Assembly (NCBI GenBank): GCA_033558025.1
Contig: JAUCEF010000007.1
Location: 9,486,001-9,550,000, forward strand
DNA from: Phytophthora sp. 'mugwort'
Lineage: Eukaryota > Oomycota > Peronosporomycetes > Peronosporales > Peronosporaceae
DNA: 64,000 nt
Reading direction: 5' to 3'
The notes under the pieces were generated by a model, which saw nothing but the letters and a program-made list of their open reading frames with translations, had not been told where the DNA came from and searched no databases. The position numbers were made by a program, and so were the translations under genes. Positions within the stretch are counted from its first letter, which is position 1, and every line of letters begins with the position of its first letter. This document shows positions 57,440 to 64,000 of the stretch, in pieces.

Positions 57440-58456
57440 TTAAGGGACTGCGTATTCACGGGAATCGCCAGCTCCGCATGAAGCGGACGGGGTACTCGGA
57501 GGATGAGTGCTCTTGGAAGCCGATTGAACGGCTCCAGGCTGATTGCCCGAAGGGTGGCGGAATCTGGGAATAGAATCGGTGACGGCTTCGTAAGTAGTTC
57601 GGGCTTTCTTGCCCGAACGGGATGTGGTCGTAGAGTCAAAACCATGCCCGCGCCCATCACGAGCGCTAGAAGCAGGATGATTCTGCAATTCTTTAGAGAG
57701 CTGCCTTTTGCCTACCACATTAGCAAACTCAATGTGGAGATCACGGAGGTCGAGGACGTTCTCCAACGTGAGATCCCGCCGGAGAACATCGAGTTGTCCT
57801 TGTGAGTAGTGTGTGGCTGACCACTTCCACAACACGGCCTTGGCCTTCAGGAAAGAGTTACAGTGTGTGGGCATCACGGATGGGTAGCCCCAGTCGAAGT
57901 CCCGACAGGATCTCTGGCTTCTTTCGCCAGTTCGCGAACCCGTTGAGGGAATGTGGCGCGGTGCCAGGAGCACGCACCTAGCAGCACCCAAGTTTCTGTT
58001 GAACAGGGGCGGCTTGGCCACCAGGTGGTGCTCATACGCGTTCCGAGAAGAGCGTCCTCCGAGAGGCACACGAGACGGCTGGAGATGATTGATGTATGCA
58101 TCAGCCCGGCGGGACCCCTCAGGAGGAAAGTACCCGGGAACGTAAGGCGATACCTCACAAAGAGGCGAAAAATACTTCCTCACAGGCGACTGGGTCGTCG
58201 GGGCTCGCACTCTGTTATGACAAGCAGCCTGGAATTCAGACTGCTGCCGGTCCAGACCGTTCGAGATCTCTCGGCCGATTTGGCTTTTTCTCCTCCTCAT
58301 CGGGAGAAAGCTGAAGAGGCCCATGTTCGTGTACGTGATGGTCCCATACCCTTCACGGACTGGAGACCAGGAAGCAGCCAGCCGCTTAAGGCTGACTTCC
58401 GAGGCTGCTGCAGCCTCCGCAGCCTTGACGCGGGCGGTTGCATCAGCGAGCGTCAA
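57440..58456 (-). CDS. 338-aa open frame antisense to the LTR element
   Basis: A long intact frame on the strand opposite to gag, within the internal part of the LTR element. It begins with an alanine-rich helix (LADATARVKAAEAAAASEVSL), has an R/P/S-rich middle and a helical segment (SQGQLDVLRRDLTLENVLDL) with coiled-coil character near residues 225-265. There is no zinc finger or catalytic motif, and I recognise no family. It may be an accessory protein on the antisense strand or a captured sequence. Its length in a region full of stops elsewhere makes pure chance less likely. Confidence 0.4.
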   Translation of the reverse strand: MTLADATARVKAAEAAAASEVSLKRLAASWSPVREGYGTITYTNMGLFSFLPMRRRKSQIGREISNGLDRQQSEFQAACHNRVRAPTTQSPVRKYFSPLCEVSPYVPGYFPPEGSRRADAYINHLQPSRVPLGGRSSRNAYEHHLVAKPPLFNRNLGAARCVLLAPRHIPSTGSRTGERSQRSCRDFDWGYPSVMPTHCNSFLKAKAVLWKWSATHYSQGQLDVLRRDLTLENVLDLRDLHIEFANVVGKRQLSKELQNHPASSARDGRGHGFDSTTTSRSGKKARTTYEAVTDSIPRFRHPSGNQPGAVQSASKSTHPPSTPSASCGAGDSREYAVP

Positions 58457-59030
58457 GTTCTTGACTAGAGAACGATGTTTCTCTTCGTCCTCCTTGGGTG
58501 AGCACGGGCTCCCCTGACGCTCGGGCGTCTACGGTGCGCCGTCATTGTCGCCGCGATGGCTAGGCAGCGAGGTACGGGAACCAAACGAGCCTGACTGACG
58601 CAGGGCGCCATCGGACCCTTGACGAGCGGGATTTCATCATCACCCCAGGACATGGGAGACATTTCCGAGCCTCCCCATAGTTCACGAGTGGGTCAGGATC
58701 CTCCACAGGCGGCTCAGGCGCCTTGGGAGTCACCACCTTGGTGGATCCCTTAGTGGCAGAGCCTGTGCCAGACGGCTTAGAGCTCTTATCCTGCTGCTTG
58801 GAAGTAACAGGCTTGGCAGGCGCTTTCGCACCGCTGCCAGACCGAATTTGGCCATGCCTGAGGCTGATGTGGAAGCCGAGAAGAAGAAGAGCACGCGGAA
58901 GTGCTCAGGCTCAAGAGGAAATGACCTGGCTGCGGAAACTAACCGCAGCGAATTCGATGTAATCGACTTGGAGGGTGAAAGGCGTCGACTTCCTTTCACC
59001 CGACCTGGATGGTCGGTAAACCGGACCTAA

Positions 59031-59040
59031 TTGGGGAGGA
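59031..59040 (+). other. Polypurine tract of the LTR element
   Basis: TTGGGGAGGA immediately before the TGTAACGGGG start of the 3' LTR, the expected position of the plus-strand primer. Confidence 0.65.
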
Positions 59041-59125
59041 TGTAACGGGGTTACATGAAGAGTGCCAAGTCATTTTTCAGAATGGTGTACTTAAGAACCC
59101 TAAGTGATGTAGCAAACATCACTAT
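59041..59125 (+). repeat. 3' LTR, truncated
   Basis: Matches 51397-51481 with a few substitutions and a 1-bp indel, then changes abruptly into a piggyBac remnant. Confidence 0.8.
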
Positions 59126-60130
59126 GAGGACCCGAAGCTCGTAAGCAAGGCATGAGGTTGATTGTCATTGACCGATTCTACACGTCAGCGACATCGGCTA
59201 TCCAGCTGGCCGTGTTGGGTTTTACTGTGTAGGGACTATTATGACGAACCGGCTCGGATATTGCAAGGAAGTTGCTGAGACGAAGAAGAGCCGAACCCGA
59301 TCAATCTAGAGCGGCTCGTTCAAAGTTTCCCGATTCAAACTGGTACCGAATATGTCAGCAATTAGTTGGTGGGACTCGCGACCTGTGCATTTCCTGAGTG
59401 GAGCACTGGTATCGACAGCGTTGGGCGCCAGGATGGAGCCGAGAAGAGTGGAGTCGACTACCACGCCGTAATGGATGGCATAGACGTCCATGATCAGTTG
59501 CGGCTGCAACGCTAATCTCCCCTGCGCTCCCTTCGCTTCCGAAAATACTACAAGTTGCTGGCGCTGGGCTTGGTCGAGTTGGCAATTGTAAATGGCTATA
59601 TTGCCACAAAGACTACCACAAGAACAATACCTCGAAGCCACTAACGCACGTTCAGTACATGATCAAGCTCCATTCTAGCTTACGCAACCTCGGGCTGCAG
59701 ACACGTACGAGTGAAACACGTTCGGATCGCATGTCCATTCCACTACACTAGCCTACGAAGCTGTTCCAACTGACCCCAACCAACAAGCCACGCGGCACGG
59801 CAGTTCAATGAATGGAGCGATAAAGATCAGCAGGCTAAGAGACACCAACTGGTATGCAAGGTATATTCTGCCTTGCGCCCCGACAGCAAGCACGCCGCGA
59901 CGACGTCGTATATCTGCGGCGACTGCAGCGAGGTGGGCCCGGTATTTCTCTGCATGAAAGGTCGTCGACAAGTTCGCGGGTTTGCGATAACATGCTGGGA
60001 TGTATGGCACAACGAGTGGGCAAATGGGAATTGATCCCTTTGAAGCGTTCCAAGGCAATCCGTATCCGTCGTAAGGCTGACGAGACTGGGCCAGACACAC
60101 CATCTACTCCTGTTACTCCGGCTTCACGTA
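59126..60130 (+). pseudogene. Second piggyBac-like transposase remnant
   Basis: The C-terminal half of a piggyBac transposase of another subfamily than that at 8-11 kb. Pieces: GLIVIDRFYTSATSAIQLAV (59155-59215), SGSFKVSRFKLVPNMSAISW then WDSRPVHFLSGALV (about 59305-59420), MDVHDQLRLQR near 59490, KYYKLLALGLVELAIVNGYI (about 59545-59600), and the cysteine-rich tail CKVYSALRPDSKHAATTSYI, CGDCSEVGPVFLC and CWDVWHNEW (59857-60020). There are several stops and frameshifts. The N-terminal half is missing at the junction with the LTR, and I see no TTAA-flanked terminal repeats. Confidence 0.8.
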
Positions 60131-60179
60131 AGAAACGCCGCACAAGTCCGTATGCGCTAAGATGCATATTAGGATGCTG

Positions 60180-61437
60180 CTAAGCTGCACATATGCAGCA
60201 ACTTGTGTTTGCTTTTGACTAGCATAGATGCACCTCATATCTGCAACACACGTTAAACAGTGCACGTCTCCACACGTTCCGATCCTAGTCTGCATCCCGG
60301 ACACATTACTTTCAAACATGAGTGAGCATGACGAGTGATTGCTCCGCCAGCTGCAATCAACTTCATTTGAAGTTTGTGTGGTGCAAAGCATGCATTTCGG
60401 ACGCATCGTGTGCTTGCGGTATTTGTCGAGGTGACACACTTAGTTCATATGCTGTATGCATGTATGTACAGTAATGGATTCATATTTTTGGTAAATGGAC
60501 ATTTTCGGGGCGACTGCTTCTGTTTGGTGGTGGTGGTGGTGATGGTGGGGGTCCATCAAACTAAGCACACACGCAGCTTATGTGATACTTTAGCACAGCC
60601 TTTTCACTGACCTTCCTGTATTGCCACCCCCTACATTTTTTGCGCATACCAACGCTAAGGTTAATAGTGTAGCATATGCATTTTACATGTTCCTGGGAGC
60701 TACAGGTCTGAGGTGTTGAAATATTGGTGGGGCTGGCGACACCGACGTGCTGGCGGGATCTTCTGCGAGGCGGCGCGCACCTATGCAGCCGAAGATCGTG
60801 CGGCTATGGGGAGTCGCAGGGGGTCGTTAGCAGTATCTGTAAGTAGGATAGCTAAGGAGATTCGAGACTGAGGCTCAGTCTCGAATTTACTCAGTACTTC
60901 AAGTATCGTTTAGTGGCGTAGTTGTGGTTGCTATTTCTCTCACGTCCTGAGCTTTGGACTCTCAGTGGCTTGCTCTCACATTTTCAACATGGAGGGTTTA
61001 ATTGTTGCTGCTATGCTTGTGTTTGGAGTGAGGGCCGCCCAAATGGTTTTTGCCTATAAAGCTAACAAGGTCTAGCTTCGATTTCTAAAACGCCAACACC
61101 TCAACCATATTATCGGTAGGGATCTTACCAAACCACAAATTCGATTCTCTTCCGAGTCAATACAGCGAGTTATCAAGCTCGTTTTCTTTTTTTGGGTCAC
61201 AGAATCGCTTTGCGTAGTCAATGACTTTAAGCAAATTGACAAGAAGCGGATGTTGCTTGTTTGATACCTCACTGCTAATGCAAATGGTGGCAAATGCAAA
61301 TGTTGGGTTTGAGTCTTTGTGCGTCCCATTTCAATGTGTTTGTCGGACCTGAAGTAATTGTATATAAGGCATACATTAGGACAACTACTTGACCAAATGC
61401 TTGGTTTAATAGTGTGCCCGTAGGAGGACTTTGTGCT
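60180..61437. other. Spacer with simple repeats, no gene recognised
   Basis: A GGT-rich microsatellite lies at 60525-60550. Open frames on both strands (60113-60439 minus, 60374-60610 plus, 61072-61329 minus) show no known domain. Confidence 0.4.
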
Positions 61438-64000
61438 TCACAGTATATCTCGTAAAGGCTGACTGGTTCCCATTCCTTGCAAAGACTGGTCTTGGCCGAT
61501 TTTATACGTACGTTTCGTCATTTCCTTATTGTCAGCGTCAGTTATCGAGCTGGGCTTCGTACTGCTCTTCCAACGCATCCGCTTCGCTTGCAAGCATATG
61601 ACTAAGCTATTTTTTTTCAGACTAAAGGTAACCAATCCTTTTGCGAGTTCTCCATTTTCTGACCGAAGTTTGGAAAGCTCGTTACTCATAGTCGCTAGGG
61701 ATCCCCGCACTTCTTCTAACTGAAGAGTTTGTTCCTCGGTAGCGATGGACTCGGCTGCTGCCTTATCTGCAGTCAAGACATTTACCAGCATTTGAAGCTG
61801 AACATTTTGGTTGACCGGAGTGTTATTCTGACCCAACAGTGCTTGAACGCTCTCTCTTTTCGATTGATTGGCATCATCCTAACCTAGGTCGTAGTCTCGT
61901 ATGATATAATCATATGGAATACGCTTGCTTCGATCTGCGATTGCAAATCTTGGATCTGCGAGTTTAAGGTTTCTTGTGTCTGCTTATGGCTGCCCGATAG
62001 ACTAGTAGCTTCTGATAGTTTAGATTCTAGCTCCGCAATCATAGAGTTGAGGATTGTTTCTCCTGGCTCAATGTCGGCGTCCGTCTTCAATTGAAGCTGC
62101 ATCACTTGGCTCTCGCATTTGTATACGCACGCCTTCTTGCTGCTATTGCATTTGCTGTTAATACTTGTGCAAATTAGATTAATGTTCTATTTGCTGCTCC
62201 CGCAACTGTTCTTGGAATACCTGCTCTTTCTGCACGACCGCCCTTTGAATGATTTCGTATTCTTGCTTCTGCTGTTCTCGCAAAGCTTGACTTGTTACTA
62301 GTGATCTAGGTTTCTTGACATCTGTTGAGTCCGAGACTTCTTATTCTTAGCCACTCGTTCAAATGCAGCTGCTTGCTTGATAATTAACTTACGTCGTTCC
62401 TGGGTAAACGTTTGTTTCAACACATTCTCAGACTTCGCCTTTCGAATTCTTCAGCTTGCTGTTGTATCGGAGTTTGAGGCTTGCATCCACGAAAGCTAAA
62501 TGCTGCTCTTGCTTCTGCGCCAATGGAGCCAATTCTTGATCGACGGCCGCCTTAGTTGCTTGGAGCTCTTCTAGCTGAATTTGAGAGCTTGGATTTGCTC
62601 GCTTTGCTCGGATTCCTTGATTCATACTCACTCTGAATTCCAATGATGCCTCTCATCTTTTCCTCCAAGGTCTCAAATTCTAATTGATTAGAGAGCTTAT
62701 CAGTTTCAAGGATTTGCACATTTGCCAGTGCGTCAGCATTTTTGCGCGTTTCAGCTCGAATACTTCTGTCATTTGAAAGCCGCGCCCGCAACGATGCTTG
62801 ACCCTGGTGTTGCTTGCGGCTACAGTTTGGTATTCCTGCCGAAGCGTCTGTTATCTAAGTTGAAGTTGTTCCATTTGTCTAGCTACCGGTAGTCCGCTAG
62901 CTTCGACGTGCGATGAAATTAATTATTGAGGTAGTTCGTGGCGACCGGAGTCTGCTCTCTGTTTCTAAGGTGCGATGGTTGCCATGAAACCACACTTTAT
63001 CGGAGTCATATTTATCTATCTTCACCGGCTGCTTAGACACATAACTCGGCTCTCGCGCTAATTCTCATCGCTTTGTCTTTAAGGCTCTGGCGGCTGCGGC
63101 ACATTCAACACGGCGTTGTTGATTTTAGCTTCGCAAGGCTCTAGGATCATCTGAATATGTTGTTGAACAGCTAGATTGCATGTGTAAGTTCACTACATGT
63201 AGTAGTTTTTTGAAGATCCGAGAGCTACTGGCTACTGCTGTAGAAGTATACTCTTGTTGCGCCTGTTGTCGAGCAGACTTTCCAATATCTATGTGTTATC
63301 AGTAAATGCCTGGGAATGACTTTTCATCTGCGCTTCGAGTCTTTCAATGGCAATATCGCGAGATTTGATATTTTGCGTTTGCTTTGCGAAATCAGGCTGA
63401 AGTGATTTTTGCGGTGTTGACGTATTTCGACTCTGCTTCTGAGTAGGCGCCCTTGGCCGAGCGTTTTAGATAGCGCATTTCTTCAGCTCATCGCCCAATG
63501 CGAGAAACGCGTTCACTGGCCGGTTGAGCTTGAACGAACTCCACTAAATCTACAATTACCTGGTGGTGTCAATCTAAATATGCCTTGTGGGACTGAAAGC
63601 TACCTTCAAGCTCCTCGATAACAGAAGCACTCGATTGAATCATAAAAAAAGTTGAGGCGGAAATTATATTCAATAAATCGACCCAATGTCCAGTATTTGA
63701 TCAGTTTGAGCTTCTGCAACAATGTCAGGGTCGATTTCACCCTCTAGTTTGAATCCTTTGTTTTCAGCGTCATCAAGCTGCTTCGTAATTGTCTTAATTG
63801 TCTCCACGGCTTTTGAATCTTCTGTTGTGATTAATTTCTTTCCAAGTCTTCTTCTTGCGCTTTCACAACGCAAGATTTTCAGCTTTGTCCACACTGTTTC
63901 AATTGATGCTCAAGCTTGATCGTTTGCTGTCGCAACTACTGCTCAAGCTCGATCGTCTGCTGTTGCAACTGCTACTCAAGATTAGCGATTCGTTGCTCAA
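61438..64000 (-). pseudogene. Coiled-coil protein gene remnant, runs off the window
   Basis: Minus-strand pieces in many frames encode almost only coiled coil: QTIKLEHQLKQ-type heptads with internal stops near 63930-63990, AVETIKTITKQLDDAENKGF (63894-63670), LSNQLEFETLEEKMRGI (62791-62552), EELQATKAAVDQELAPLAQK (62643-62428), QEYEIIQRAVVQKEQVFQEQ (near 62250), MIAELESKLSEA and LNSQIQDLQSQIEA (62105-61884), and VRGSLATMSNELSKLRSENG (61836-61438). No motor or other head domain is visible; the start lies beyond the right edge. Many stops make it a pseudogene, or a gene with very many lesions. Confidence 0.65.

Larger units (their letters stand above)
51397..59125 (+). mobile_element. Gypsy-like LTR element interrupted by a MULE
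   Basis: TGTAACGGGGTTACATG starts at 51397 and again at 59041, and the two copies match over about 84 bp with a few differences. The purine tract TTGGGGAGGA sits right before the second copy (59031-59040). This fits a plus-strand LTR element with a 5' LTR at 51397-51627 plus 56258-56433, split by a MULE, then gag, a long antisense ORF, the polypurine tract and a 3' LTR truncated near 59125. I find no RT, so it is non-autonomous or internally deleted. Confidence 0.65.

Noticed and set aside
1..64000. RXLR or Crinkler effector genes, common in repeat-rich oomycete DNA
   Set aside because: I looked for short secreted proteins with RXLR-EER or LFLAK motifs and saw none that could be supported.

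Overview
The window looks like nuclear DNA of a filamentous oomycete, most likely a Phytophthora-like member of the Peronosporales. This rests on three compact genes with one short intron each (76-94 nt), and on oomycete-type families: a Crypton tyrosine recombinase, piggyBac-like, Harbinger, Mutator (MULE) and pogo transposases, and Ty3/gypsy gag and pol. It is inference from recalled family signatures, not a database search.

Three host genes form an island at about 11.7-24.5 kb. A 2,034-aa TPR-like protein (11696-17876, +) converges, 110 bp apart, on a class III phosphatidylinositol 3-kinase of VPS34 type (17987-20969, -). About 2.1 kb upstream of VPS34, and divergent from it, lies a 445-aa FYVE-GAF protein (23083-24513, +). 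VPS34 makes PtdIns3P and FYVE fingers bind it, so producer and likely reader of the lipid are neighbours.

The rest is a dense nest of mobile elements, many with their ends and target-site duplications still readable: a piggyBac-like element (7979-11559, TTAA) just upstream of the TPR gene; a 527-bp MITE (24763-25289, TA); old gypsy fragments (26.7-30.1 kb); a 6.67-kb Harbinger element that is almost entirely a palindrome (32090-38759, TTA); a Crypton (39.05-40.96 kb) interrupted at its 5' end by a young chromodomain gypsy element (40964-47681, TAACA); a pogo/jerky-like element (48541-50848, TA); and a gypsy-like element (51397-59125) whose 5' LTR appears to be split by a MULE carrying a Ulp1-like protease (51628-56247). 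A second piggyBac remnant (59.1-60.1 kb) and a broken coiled-coil gene running off the right edge (61.4-64 kb) finish the window. The first 7.3 kb is degenerate and holds nothing I recognise.

The strongest candidate for something new is the Harbinger palindrome. Its two 2,784-bp arms are nearly identical, share the same inactivating lesions, and surround a 973-bp unique loop with most of the transposase. The outermost ~55-75 bp are distinct, diverged terminal inverted repeats. This suggests repair-driven duplication of one half of the element, and a transcript through it would fold into a very long hairpin. Also notable: a small extra ORF ahead of gag and tRNA-like A/B boxes inside the LTRs of the chromodomain element, and short motif clusters shared by the ends and introns of the piggyBac and MULE elements.
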